Source: Oscillospiraceae bacterium (lineage in GTDB: Bacteria; Bacillota; Clostridia; Oscillospirales; Oscillospiraceae). From it: a stretch of 64,000 nucleotides of DNA. The stretch spans positions 1 through 64,000 of the forward strand of contig JAFYHU010000015.1 of NCBI GenBank assembly GCA_017538965.1, written 5' to 3'. The notes under the pieces are model-generated. The model was given only the letters and a program-made list of their open reading frames with translations. It did no database searches and was not told where the DNA came from. Both the position numbers and the translations under genes were made by a program. Below, piece after piece: positions 8,764 through 17,852 of the stretch; the first letter of the stretch is position 1; the number at the start of each line of letters is the position of its first letter.

Positions 8764-10620
8764 TTACTTGCCGCCCCAGCAGAGGCTGTTGATATAGTCG
8801 GTCAGGGCAGCACGGTCATAATACTGATCCAGCGTGGTGAAAACATGGTCCGGGTCCGCGCCGCGGTCAATATCATAGAAGGAGCCGTTCTTCATAAAGG
8901 ACGTGCGCCTGTTGCCCGAGATCTGGAAAGATGTTCCCCAGGCAGATGAAACGGGCTGGATTGTGCAGGTACCGCCGCCGGAGGTACGCCCGAGCAGCGT
9001 GACAACGCCGGACTCCTTGAACATGCAGGGTACCAAATTGGCACAGGAGAAGCTGAAGGAGGAGGTCAGGCAGAACAGATTTTTGTCCGAGATCGTGTCG
9101 TTCTCGTCAAACACTCTGTCCCGGTTGATATCGGCCCGATAGGTATTGGAGCAAATGGCGCCGGTCATGGTGTCCTTCATGCCGACAGAAGCCTCCCCCA
9201 GGAACCAGGCGATGGTAATGATCGCCGTGTCCGTAACACCGCCGCCGTTGCTGCTCAGGTCGAGGACTACGTTTTCAATCGGGCTGTCCTCACGGGTGAT
9301 CATGGCGTGCGCCTTCATGATCAGGCCGATGGTATCGTCCGGGAGATCCATGGGATCTTCTACAGCATAGTAATCATCAGGATTTTCAACGGAGATTTCA
9401 AAATTATCAAAGGTGATATAGGCCGTGTTCCCAATCTCCTCATATCCGGGAACGCCGTCGGGGTAATACTCTGCCCTGGCGTCCAGCTGACGCTGGCGGA
9501 AATTGCCCATCCGCGCACGGGAGAGTCCGGTGGCCGTATAATCAACAGGCCCGTTCAGATAAGAGAAAGCGTGCCACTTGCTGTGGTTGTCATCGAGATA
9601 GTCTGTGATCAGGCGGTAAATGGCCCCGTCTGCCTGTTTCACTTCCGAACCCTTCAGCAGAGCGTCAAAACCGACCTCATGGAACAGCTTGTCAAAACTC
9701 TCAATATCATGACTTCCCTTCATGCCGTAGAGATAGTCCAGCATCAGGCACAGCTCATTGTAGCCGTATTTTGTCAGCGCCTCGCTGCGCTCGCCGGTGG
9801 GAGCGTCATAGTAAAGATCCAGGCAGGATCGGATATCTTCAGATATGATGACGCACTTTCCGTTAAAGTACAGGCCGCTCATCTGAGCAGGAGCTGTGAT
9901 GAAGTCGGAGATCGTCTGCAGCGGGATCAGGTACAGTCCGTCCTGCTGAATCAGTTCAATGTCATAATCTGCCAGGGGAATCTGCAGCTCATCGCCGAAG
10001 CGGGCATAGGAGCCGTTATCGACCTTCTGCAGAAGGGAGGGCTCTCCCGCGTCGTTGAAACCGGTCAAATTGGTAAAGTCCAATATGGTCGAGGCAGTGG
10101 CCTTCATGCAGAACAGGTTATAATCCATGAAATTGATGGTGTCGTTGTCAAAATCGAAGGTCAGGGGAATATCCTGCTCATAGAGCTCGTTGGTTCTGTT
10201 AATGGTTACAACGGGTCCCTCCGAAGAGATCGTAAACTTGACACCGTCATACATTTCCGAGATCAACATCAAAAAATCGTTGGCCTCGATATAAGGCAGG
10301 TCAGTCACGCCGTCCAGGAAGTAGAGCGTCAGATCCATACCTGTTTCTGCGCCCTCAAAGTAGATAGGAAATACGGCGCTGGTGATCTCGTGCTTCATGC
10401 CGGCATCTGACAGACCGGTGCCGATCTCTTCGGCAATACGGTTGCCCAGGATGGTCAGCAGTTCAGACAGATCTTCTTCTGTTACCTTGTCCTTCTCCGC
10501 CAGTTCGCTCAGGAAGGTTTTCAGATCCGGCTCGTCTTTCTTCTCCTCTTCGGCAAAGGCTGTCATGCCGAGGGAGAGAACCATGGCCAGTGCAAGGAGG
10601 ATGCTGAGTAGTTTCTTCAT
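8764..10620 (-). CDS. secreted S41-type peptidase paralogue C
   Basis: 618 residues. The signal peptide is like that of paralogue A, the following ~65 residues are like paralogue B, and the body is like paralogues E and F, so the gene is a mosaic. Motifs: DLPYIEA, LDDNHSK with the conserved His, VVLDLSSNGGG, loop DINRDRVFDEND, and FSFSCAN where A, B and D have FSCGN. The upstream block, AGGAG plus a T-rich stretch, is the same as that of paralogue D. Beyond it lies the C-terminal relic of another S41 gene, followed by the glycerophosphodiesterase gene. Confidence 0.85.
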   Translation of the reverse strand: MKKLLSILLALAMVLSLGMTAFAEEEKKDEPDLKTFLSELAEKDKVTEEDLSELLTILGNRIAEEIGTGLSDAGMKHEITSAVFPIYFEGAETGMDLTLYFLDGVTDLPYIEANDFLMLISEMYDGVKFTISSEGPVVTINRTNELYEQDIPLTFDFDNDTINFMDYNLFCMKATASTILDFTNLTGFNDAGEPSLLQKVDNGSYARFGDELQIPLADYDIELIQQDGLYLIPLQTISDFITAPAQMSGLYFNGKCVIISEDIRSCLDLYYDAPTGERSEALTKYGYNELCLMLDYLYGMKGSHDIESFDKLFHEVGFDALLKGSEVKQADGAIYRLITDYLDDNHSKWHAFSYLNGPVDYTATGLSRARMGNFRQRQLDARAEYYPDGVPGYEEIGNTAYITFDNFEISVENPDDYYAVEDPMDLPDDTIGLIMKAHAMITREDSPIENVVLDLSSNGGGVTDTAIITIAWFLGEASVGMKDTMTGAICSNTYRADINRDRVFDENDTISDKNLFCLTSSFSFSCANLVPCMFKESGVVTLLGRTSGGGTCTIQPVSSAWGTSFQISGNRRTSFMKNGSFYDIDRGADPDHVFTTLDQYYDRAALTDYINSLCWGGK

Positions 10621-10651
10621 TGTGCTTCACTTCTCCTTTTTTATCTTTTTA

Positions 10652-10694
10652 ATCAGTAAATACCGTTGATGAAATCGGTCAGGGCTGCGCGGTC
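10652..10694 (-). pseudogene. C-terminal relic of a deleted S41 paralogue
   Basis: Reads DRAALTDFINGIY-stop on the minus strand, the exact C-terminal signature of the array members (compare DRTALTDYINSIY at the end of paralogue E). The spacing to the next gene is also the same as between E and D. Everything before these 13 codons is missing: the sequence changes at about 10693 into the end of the glycerophosphodiesterase gene, whose TGA stop overlaps the break. Confidence 0.85.
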
Positions 10695-12561
10695 ACTCCC
10701 AGATATCCGCGAGTCTGTCCTGCAGCAGCTTCATATCCGTGCGGTTGTCCAGCGTTTCCTGCACGCGCTCGGCCATCTCGATCTGGTCGGTGATGATGCC
10801 GTCGCAGCTGCTGTCAAGAAACTTGTACATGCCTTTCTCGGTGTTGATGGTCCAGACATAGACCTCTTTGCCGCTGTTGTGGATGCTGTCCATGCGGGAA
10901 GTGGTAGCCATCTCCTCTTCCAGGATCAGCAGGTCACTGTGGATGCGGGAGACATCGCCCAGGCCGCCGAACATCAGAACGCCGGTCTCAACCTCCGGAT
11001 ATTGGGTCTCGGCATAGTCGATGATGTCATACTTCAGGGAGATCAGCACCACATCGTCCACGCAGTCCTTTTCACGCATCATCTTTACCACGTCATCCAC
11101 CATCTGTTTGTCGGCGGTGGCGCCCTTGAGTTCGAGGAAGAGAATGATACGGTCCTTGACGACATCCAGCATCTCGTCCAGCTCCGGCACGTCACAGGTT
11201 TTGCCGGTGGTCGGATCGGTGATGACAAGCTCACGGACCTCCTCCAGTGTCAGGTCACCGGGCTTTTTCTTCACCCCGGTGAGGCGCTTGAAGTCATCGT
11301 CATGGTTGATGATGTAATAGCCGTCCTTTGTCCGCTGGGTGTCGGTCTCGGCCGCATAGCAGCCATGCTCAATGGCAAGCTCGAGACCCTCGAGCGAGTT
11401 CTCCGGGGCCATGACGCCGCCGGTCCGGTGCGCCACGATGCGCACGGGCTCATCCCTGTGGAAGAAATCGTCAAAGCCGACGCCGATGCCCACGGAGAGC
11501 GCAAAAATCAGAACCAGGATCAGGATCAGCAGAAGCAGCTTTGCCAGATAGCCCCGCCGTTCGGAGCGGGAAGGCCATTTGACCAGATCGTCCCTGGTAT
11601 ACTCGAGATAGCAGCGTGTCAGGCGCAGCATGAGATACGAGCCGCCGATCAGGGTCAGCAGGTAGGTCAGGAAGCTGCCGCCCAGGACGACCAGCGCGCA
11701 GAGGCTGCGGTAAACCATCATCTCGCCGTCCAGATCGGTCCCGCCGCCGTTGATCACTTCCCGGAAGTCCACCCGATGGCCCGCAGGGAACATGGCGCCC
11801 TTGGCCTCGAGCTTCTGCATCCAGAAGTCGTTCAGCATCGTAAAGCCCGCGATCAGCGCCACGATCACGACCAGGGTCAGCAGCATGACCGGCACGAAGT
11901 TCTTCCAGTTCTCCTTCCAGAGCCGGAATGAGTCCTTGAAGGCCTGCAGGGGCTTTCTGCCGTCGATCACCACGCCGTGCAGGGTGAAGATGCCGCCGAG
12001 GCCCACGGCCGCCAGCGCCGCGATCACGATCCAGTAGGCCGTGTTGAACAGCTTGTTGGCGCGCACAACTTCCATGATGAAGTTGGGGATGTAAAAGCTC
12101 TCGGTCAGGCTGATCGAAAAGCCGATCCCGCACAGCGGCACCGCGATAAAGATGTACAGCAGAATGAGCAGGCCAAAGGGGTCTGCAAAGCGGCGCAGAG
12201 AGACGAAGCCCCGGCCGACCTCGCTGCGCAGGCGCACATTCCGTCCCCGCAGGATGTCGTCATACAGATGCAGGCTGGCAAAAATCTCGAGCACGGCGAA
12301 GACCGCCACCAGCACCGCGCCCAGCACCAGGATCACAGGCCCCCGCCAGCTGAGCAGCAGGTCTTTGAGATTGGCCGTGGTGATGGCCGCGCCGCCGGAC
12401 TCGGCCACGAAGGTGATGAGCCACCTGACCGCCCAGGCCAGCACGCCCAGCACAATGCTTGAAAAGATCTGAAAGCTGACGATCTCCGGTATGGCCTCAA
12501 ACACCAGGCGGCCATAGCTGATTACGGAGGATTCTTCCGTGATCTCTCTGTTTTTCTTCAT
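10693..12561 (-). CDS. membrane-anchored glycerophosphodiester phosphodiesterase
   Basis: 622 residues from the ATG at 12561 (GGGAG upstream). The first ~360 residues hold about seven to eight hydrophobic segments, the GDPD-associated membrane domain. The C-terminal ~250 residues are a GDPD TIM barrel: IVAHRTGG, APENSLEG, AAETDTQRTKDG, INHDDDFKRLTG, LFLELKG and a closing YVWTINT, the usual catalytic His and acidic metal ligands. Known enzymes of this type hydrolyse glycerophosphodiesters to glycerol-3-phosphate and an alcohol; here the catalytic domain would face one side of the membrane. The stop abuts the S41 relic, so the gene's 3' border is a recombination joint. Function firm, substrate open. 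Confidence 0.88.
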   Translation of the reverse strand: MKKNREITEESSVISYGRLVFEAIPEIVSFQIFSSIVLGVLAWAVRWLITFVAESGGAAITTANLKDLLLSWRGPVILVLGAVLVAVFAVLEIFASLHLYDDILRGRNVRLRSEVGRGFVSLRRFADPFGLLILLYIFIAVPLCGIGFSISLTESFYIPNFIMEVVRANKLFNTAYWIVIAALAAVGLGGIFTLHGVVIDGRKPLQAFKDSFRLWKENWKNFVPVMLLTLVVIVALIAGFTMLNDFWMQKLEAKGAMFPAGHRVDFREVINGGGTDLDGEMMVYRSLCALVVLGGSFLTYLLTLIGGSYLMLRLTRCYLEYTRDDLVKWPSRSERRGYLAKLLLLILILVLIFALSVGIGVGFDDFFHRDEPVRIVAHRTGGVMAPENSLEGLELAIEHGCYAAETDTQRTKDGYYIINHDDDFKRLTGVKKKPGDLTLEEVRELVITDPTTGKTCDVPELDEMLDVVKDRIILFLELKGATADKQMVDDVVKMMREKDCVDDVVLISLKYDIIDYAETQYPEVETGVLMFGGLGDVSRIHSDLLILEEEMATTSRMDSIHNSGKEVYVWTINTEKGMYKFLDSSCDGIITDQIEMAERVQETLDNRTDMKLLQDRLADIWE

Positions 12562-12651
12562 CTGCTTTTTTCTCCCTGAAAACGATATGGATTGGAACTG
12601 CACCCGGCAGTCCGGTTTTTTCTGATGCGATCTGTCCCGATTCCGGGGTCT

Positions 12652-13089
12652 TTACTGCGGGCCGAGATACTCGGATTTACCGAGGCCGAGAACCACACGG
12701 AAGATGGGCCCGAAGAGGAACAGCAGGATGCCGTAGAAGACGCCCTTGCCGAAAGCCTTGGACAGCTTCACAGACTGAATGAAATGCAGCACGGCCATGG
12801 CCAGACCTGACACACTCTGGAGAATGGTCTGCCAGGCGGGAACCGCCTCCTGGCCCTGACCGGTCTTCGACGAGAGCCAGCTTGATAGGAATGTCGCCGC
12901 GAGGAACAGCACGCCGTAAACAAGCTCCCAGCTGATGTCGTACTCCACGATGACATTATAAAACGGGATCAGAGACTTCCATCCGGCTTCCCCGGCTTTG
13001 GTGAAGATCTTCCAGTCCGCGACAACCTTGAGAACATACCAGGCGATGACCAGGGCGACAAAAAGGCCTATGGATTTGACAGCAAACAT
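12652..13089 (-). CDS. DUF5684-type small membrane protein
   Basis: 145 residues with four hydrophobic segments. It shows the pattern typical of DUF5684 proteins: W-x-[IV]-F-x-K-A-G-E-x-G-W-K-x-L-I-P-F-Y-N near residues 26-45 and a C-terminal LGLGKSEYLGPQ. Family function is not established. Spacing to the glycerophosphodiesterase gene downstream and the DUF4428 gene upstream (about 90-100 bp each) allows one transcript. Ribosome binding site AGAAGGAG. Confidence 0.75.
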   Translation of the reverse strand: MFAVKSIGLFVALVIAWYVLKVVADWKIFTKAGEAGWKSLIPFYNVIVEYDISWELVYGVLFLAATFLSSWLSSKTGQGQEAVPAWQTILQSVSGLAMAVLHFIQSVKLSKAFGKGVFYGILLFLFGPIFRVVLGLGKSEYLGPQ

Positions 13090-13188
13090 AACAAACGCTC
13101 CTTCTGTATTTTGCTTCTGAATATCACGGTTCCCCGGAGACAGTCTGACCTGCCTCCGGGGAATAGTCTGTGCGATTGGATCCGATGA

Positions 13189-13839
13189 TCAGTGCTTTCC
13201 GGCGGGGACCTTGGACGCGCGGTAATCCTTCAGCGCCAGGAAGAAGTCATGCGCGGCGGCAAAGGCACCGCGGATGTCGCCCTCATCCGGGGAGTATCCG
13301 GCAGCTCTGATCTCTACCTTGCTGACGGCGAGCTCGTTGTCCGTCAGCCAGATGACCAGCTTGGCGTCGGTGACCCGCACGCCCTGGGGGATTTTGGGCA
13401 GCTCGGGATAATCTTCCGTTCTCACTTCAAAGCCCTGGCCCTCTTCCAGCGGCGCGTAATCCAGATCCAGGTTGAAGTAATACACGTCGTCCAGGCTGTA
13501 CACCCAGCCGTCCTTCTCGTCGGCGTTCATGAACCAGCCGTGGTTTGCGTCGATATCCACGAAATCGTTGCCGCGATACGCGCCCTTCTTGATCTTCTGG
13601 GTGGCCTTGAATTCCGCGGCACCCTTCTTCTTGTTGGCCTCGGCGACGGCGATGTTGGCCTTCACGTCGTCCAGGGTCATGGCGCTGAACTTCAGCTCAC
13701 CCGGTGTGCACTTTCCGCGGCAGCTTCCGCAGATGGTTTTGCCGTCGGCGAGATCTTCAGAGCTAAAGATTCCGCCCAGAAGGCCCATTTTTTCTCCGCA
13801 GAGGTCGCATGTTTTTTTGTTTCCGTCAAAAAGTCCCAT
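13189..13839 (-). CDS. DUF4428 zinc-ribbon protein
   Basis: 216 residues. The N-terminus has CDLCGEKMG...CGSCRGKC, two CxxC pairs about 25 residues apart, matching the DUF4428 zinc ribbon. A helical linker and a beta-rich C-terminal domain follow, reminiscent of short lipid- or PH-like domains but not identified. No signal peptide, so it should be cytoplasmic. Ribosome binding site AAAGGAG. It divides the S41 array, lying downstream of paralogue D. The intergenic stretch 13840-13998 contains a short GAAATCTGAAGTCGGGC motif that recurs inverted near 19650, and no gene. Confidence 0.75.
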   Translation of the reverse strand: MGLFDGNKKTCDLCGEKMGLLGGIFSSEDLADGKTICGSCRGKCTPGELKFSAMTLDDVKANIAVAEANKKKGAAEFKATQKIKKGAYRGNDFVDIDANHGWFMNADEKDGWVYSLDDVYYFNLDLDYAPLEEGQGFEVRTEDYPELPKIPQGVRVTDAKLVIWLTDNELAVSKVEIRAAGYSPDEGDIRGAFAAAHDFFLALKDYRASKVPAGKH

Positions 13840-13998
13840 TTTTACATTCTCCTTTTATATAAATTTTTATGGGATACAAATGGATTTGTGTCAGTCGGAA
13901 AACCGGGACCCGGTTCATGAAACACAAGATACGCGGCAGAAATCTGAAGTCGGGCACTCCCAATCAGGCATTCCGGCTGACCTCGGGGGATTCTGGCA

Positions 13999-15921
13999 TC
14001 AGGCGGCCTGTTCCAGAGCTTCGCTGAAGAATTCGTTCATCAGCGCGCTGAGGGTGTCCAGGTCGTAGAAGCCCGTGGTGGGGTTCTCGCCCTCGCCCAG
14101 CAGTTCGGCATTCACGGGGCAGCCGTTGTCTATGGTGCCGCCCTCATCGTTGACGCCGCAGCTGGACGCAGCGGAGTTGCGCATATCCATGCCGCCGACG
14201 CTGGACAGGCGGATCGCGCAGGCGCCGCCGCCGCTCTGCTCGCCCAGGATCATGGCGCCGTGTTCGTGCATGAACCAGGGAAAGTTGTTGCCGCAGGAGA
14301 AGGAGTATTTGCTGGTCAGGACGCCGAAGTTGTATCCGGTATAGGGGCTGACATCGCTGTCGTCGAAGACGCCGTCAAAGTTCATGTCGAAGAGCAGGGA
14401 CTTGGTGTCGAACTGTGCATTCAGCGCGTCCTTGTCACGGACGTAGCCGATGCCGGTCAGCAGCCACTCGATGGCGAGCAGGGCGGTGTCGCTGCCGCCG
14501 CCGTTGCAGCTGACGTCAATGATGATGTTCCTGATCTCCTGGTTCTGCGCGGCGCGCTCCAGACCTGAGAGGACGGTGCCGATGCTCTCCCAGGTGTCGT
14601 TATCCTCGTCGTCTTTCGTCACCAGCGGCCGCTCGCCCGTCCCGGCATAGAAGGCCTTCCAGCCGTCGTTGTCCACGATGAAGTGGTCAAAGCGGATGAT
14701 GGCGGTGTCGCCCTGCTCCGCATAGTAGTCCCCGTTGTAGAGGGCTTCACTGGCTTCCTCACACTGTGCCTTGCGCTCGTTCTTGCCGATGTTGAACTCG
14801 TAGCAGGACCTGCCGTAGTCCAGCTCCAGAATCTCTCTGGTGAGCTGTTTCGTCAGCTCCATATTGTCCATCATGACCGCTGTGGCGGCGATACCGGTAT
14901 GGCCGCCGTCAAACAGCAGCCCGTTGTATACATGATTCAGTCCCTTATAGAAGGTCAGAAAGTCGGTGGCGAGCAGCATCTCCTTGATCTCGGGGTACTT
15001 GCGGCTGAGGACATCGTCGAACGATCCGTTCATCAGATTCTCGTGGATGAATTCCTGGCCGGGCTTGCCGTACCACAGGTCGATGTTGAGGCAGAGTTCG
15101 TTATAGATGTACCGGGCCAGCGCCTCGCTGCGGTCCGCTTTCACCGCCGGGAGGTAATCCGGGTCGTCCTCCATCGCGGAGTAGTCCTGGAAAGAACCCT
15201 GAAAATCATTGATGTAGATTTTTCCGCCCACATAGCTGACATAATAGCCGGTCGCGCCTGCAAAGATGTCGGACAGGGTGGGCAGCGGCGCATAAACGCC
15301 GGTGTCGTCGCCGCGCAGATCGATGTCATAGTTTGCCAGGGCGATGGCCTTCGGCGTCGCCATCTCCGGCTCGATGCTGTGGCTTGTCTTGGCAAAAGGA
15401 ATGTCCGGGTCATACCCGTCGGATTCCCTGAGCAGGTGGTCGTGGGCAGGCTTGATGAAGCGATCCACATTGTCCATCACGACGGTGTCGTTGTTGACGT
15501 CGAACACCGCTTTGTCACCGCAGAAATTGGTGAGCGTATACACGCCGCCGTCGCGGGTAAAGCTCATGCCCTCGCTCAGGTCTGTCCCCGCCAGATAGAA
15601 GCGGTTATAGAAGTCCGTGACGCTCATGTAGGGCACTTCGGGCAGGTCCTCATAGAGGCGGACGGCCGCGGTCTCCGTTGTGTCCACCTCGTCCCGCACG
15701 ACTGGGATGGCTTTTTCCTCATAGGGTACCGCCTTGAGCGCATCGCCCAGCAGGCCGAGCAGGGTGTCCAGATCGCTGTCCTGCAGTTCGTCCTTCTCCT
15801 TTAATTCATTCAGGTACGCGAGCAGGGCCTCCTCTTCCTGCGTCTGGGTATCCGCGAAAGCCGAGATTCCCAGAGACAGAAGCAGGGTCAGCGCGAGCAG
15901 GATGCTGAGAAATTTTTTCAT
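13999..15921 (-). CDS. secreted S41-type peptidase paralogue D (divergent)
   Basis: 640 residues with a signal peptide (KKFLSILL...ISAFA). The most divergent member, but all landmarks are kept: EVPYMSV, FDGGHTG with the conserved His in the classical DGxHT form, IIIDVSCNGGG, loop DMNFDGVFDDSD, YSFSCGN with the putative Ser, and GEQSGGGAC. The C-terminus differs: a Cys-containing insertion (SSCGVND...NGCPV) replaces the usual KNGSFYDID segment. It may best reflect the ancestral family form. Ribosome binding site AGGAG. Confidence 0.85.
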   Translation of the reverse strand: MKKFLSILLALTLLLSLGISAFADTQTQEEEALLAYLNELKEKDELQDSDLDTLLGLLGDALKAVPYEEKAIPVVRDEVDTTETAAVRLYEDLPEVPYMSVTDFYNRFYLAGTDLSEGMSFTRDGGVYTLTNFCGDKAVFDVNNDTVVMDNVDRFIKPAHDHLLRESDGYDPDIPFAKTSHSIEPEMATPKAIALANYDIDLRGDDTGVYAPLPTLSDIFAGATGYYVSYVGGKIYINDFQGSFQDYSAMEDDPDYLPAVKADRSEALARYIYNELCLNIDLWYGKPGQEFIHENLMNGSFDDVLSRKYPEIKEMLLATDFLTFYKGLNHVYNGLLFDGGHTGIAATAVMMDNMELTKQLTREILELDYGRSCYEFNIGKNERKAQCEEASEALYNGDYYAEQGDTAIIRFDHFIVDNDGWKAFYAGTGERPLVTKDDEDNDTWESIGTVLSGLERAAQNQEIRNIIIDVSCNGGGSDTALLAIEWLLTGIGYVRDKDALNAQFDTKSLLFDMNFDGVFDDSDVSPYTGYNFGVLTSKYSFSCGNNFPWFMHEHGAMILGEQSGGGACAIRLSSVGGMDMRNSAASSCGVNDEGGTIDNGCPVNAELLGEGENPTTGFYDLDTLSALMNEFFSEALEQAA

Positions 15922-15952
15922 TCTGCTTCACTTCTCCTTTTTTATCTTCTAA

Positions 15953-17788
15953 TCAGTAAATACTGTTGATGTAATCGGTCAGGGCCGTGCGGTCATAGTA
16001 CCGTTCGGGCTCAGAGATGGTGTAGTCCGGGTCCGCACCGCGGTCGACATCGTAGAAGGAACCGTTCTTCAGGAAAGAGGCGCGGTTGGTGCCCGAGATT
16101 TGGAAAGAGGTGCCCCAGGCGGAGGACATGGGCTGGATATTGCAGCTGCCGCCGCCGGAGGTGCGGCCCAGCATGGTGACGACACCCGACTCCTTGAGCA
16201 TGCAGGGCACCATGTTGCCGTTGGAGAAGCTGAAGGAGGACGTCATGCAGAACAGCCGTTTGCCCTGCAGGGTGTCCTTCTCGTCAAAGACGCGGTCGCG
16301 GTTGACGTCGGCCCGGTAAAAGGTGTTGCCCATGGCGCCGGTCATGGTGTTCTTCGCGCCGATGGAAGCCTCGCCCAGGAGCCAGGCAACCGTAAAGACC
16401 GCCGCGTCCGCGACGCCGCCGCCGTTGATACTCAAGTCAAGAACCACGTTCTCGACAGGGCTGTTCTCCCGGTTGATGAGGGCATGGGCCTTCATGATCA
16501 GGGCGATGGCGTCTTCATCGGGGAGATCCATGGGGTCTTCCACACTGTACCAGGCATCCGGGTCTCCGTAAAGATCAAAACCGTCCAGGGTGATGTAGGC
16601 CGTGTTGCCGATCTCCTCATAACCGGGTACGCCGTCGGGATAGAACTTCTCTCTGGCGTCCAGCTGACGCTGGCGGAAGTTGCCCATCCGGGCACGCGAC
16701 ACACCGGTGACCTCATAATCGACAGGACCGGTCAGATAGGAAAAGCCCAGGAACTTGCTGTGGTTGTCATCGAGATAGTCGGTGATCAGGCGATAGATCG
16801 CCGCGTCCGCCTGCTTTACCTCCGGCCCCAGCAGGAACTCTTTGAAGCCGACCTCGTCGAAAAGCTGGTCAAAGGTCTCGATTTCGTGGGTTTCCTTCAG
16901 GCCATAAATCGTGTCCAGCATCATGCACAGCTCGCTGTAGCCGAACTGTGTCAGTTCGTCGCTGCGCTCGCCGGTGGGGGCGGCGTAGTAGAGATCTGCA
17001 CAATCCGAGATATCACCAGAATAGATGACGGACTGACCGTTGAAGAAGAGCGTTTTCATCGCGTTGGGCGCGATGAGCAGGTCGGCAACCGTCTGCAGCG
17101 GGATCAGGTACTGCCCGTCCTGCTGGATCAGGTCGATGCCGTAATTCCCCAGGTCGATCTCGATCGACTTGCCGTAGCGGATAAGACTGCCGTTGTCGAC
17201 CTTCTGCAGGATCGAAGGCTCGCCCTCGGCGTTGAAGCCCGTCAGTCTGGTCGTATCCATGATGCTGGAGGCACCGGGATTCACACAGAACAGATCGTAA
17301 TCGGGGAAGAAGATGACATTCCTGTCGAAATCAATGGTCATCGGGATATCCGCATCAAAAAGCTCGCTATGCCGGTTGACGGTCAAAACCGGTCCGTCTG
17401 CCGACAGCTTACATTGGAAATCCATAAGCCCTTCAAGCAGGAACAGCAGGCCATCCGCATTGACGTAGGGAAGGTCCTTCACGCCGTCCAGAAAATAGAG
17501 CGGCACATTAATGCCGGTCTCCTCCGTATTCGCATAAAGGGGAATCTCGGCACTGCTGATCTCGTGCACGGCTTCCGCGGGCTGCCCGCCGGTCGCTTCT
17601 TTGACGATGAGGTCGCCCAGAAGCTGGAGCGCCGTGTTCAGGTCTTCGTCTGTGAGCTCGTCCTTGTTCAGCAGTTCGGTCAGCGCCGCGGACGGGTCCT
17701 CATCTTTCTTTTCGCCGTCGGCAAAAGCCGGGATGGCCAGGGCGAACAGCAGGCTGACCGCCAGGAGAATGCTGAGAAGTTTCTTCAT
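15953..17788 (-). CDS. secreted S41-type peptidase paralogue E
   Basis: 611 residues from the ATG at 17788 (AAAGGAAAG upstream); seven codons earlier there is an ATG with a poorer site. Signal peptide ending AIPAFA. Body of the C/E/F type: DLPYVNA, LDDNHSK, VVLDLSINGGG, loop DVNRDRVFDEKD and FSFSNGN, where Asn replaces the residue after the putative nucleophile Ser. Ends in DRTALTDYINSIY. Downstream, 31 bp separate it from paralogue D. Confidence 0.85.
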   Translation of the reverse strand: MKKLLSILLAVSLLFALAIPAFADGEKKDEDPSAALTELLNKDELTDEDLNTALQLLGDLIVKEATGGQPAEAVHEISSAEIPLYANTEETGINVPLYFLDGVKDLPYVNADGLLFLLEGLMDFQCKLSADGPVLTVNRHSELFDADIPMTIDFDRNVIFFPDYDLFCVNPGASSIMDTTRLTGFNAEGEPSILQKVDNGSLIRYGKSIEIDLGNYGIDLIQQDGQYLIPLQTVADLLIAPNAMKTLFFNGQSVIYSGDISDCADLYYAAPTGERSDELTQFGYSELCMMLDTIYGLKETHEIETFDQLFDEVGFKEFLLGPEVKQADAAIYRLITDYLDDNHSKFLGFSYLTGPVDYEVTGVSRARMGNFRQRQLDAREKFYPDGVPGYEEIGNTAYITLDGFDLYGDPDAWYSVEDPMDLPDEDAIALIMKAHALINRENSPVENVVLDLSINGGGVADAAVFTVAWLLGEASIGAKNTMTGAMGNTFYRADVNRDRVFDEKDTLQGKRLFCMTSSFSFSNGNMVPCMLKESGVVTMLGRTSGGGSCNIQPMSSAWGTSFQISGTNRASFLKNGSFYDVDRGADPDYTISEPERYYDRTALTDYINSIY

Positions 17789-17852
17789 AAACATCTTTCC
17801 TTTCTTCAAGATTATGTTAACCGAGCTGAGCTCGGATAAACTGCTTTTTGGC

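Noticed and set aside
13936..13985. Possible further copy of the intergenic repeat upstream of the DUF4428 gene
   Set aside because: Only short stretches (CTCCCAATCAGG and GCAGAAATCTGA) resemble the family ends; too little to call a copy.
16100..17839. 579-codon + frame opposite paralogue E
   Set aside because: Same antisense effect seen opposite each paralogue.
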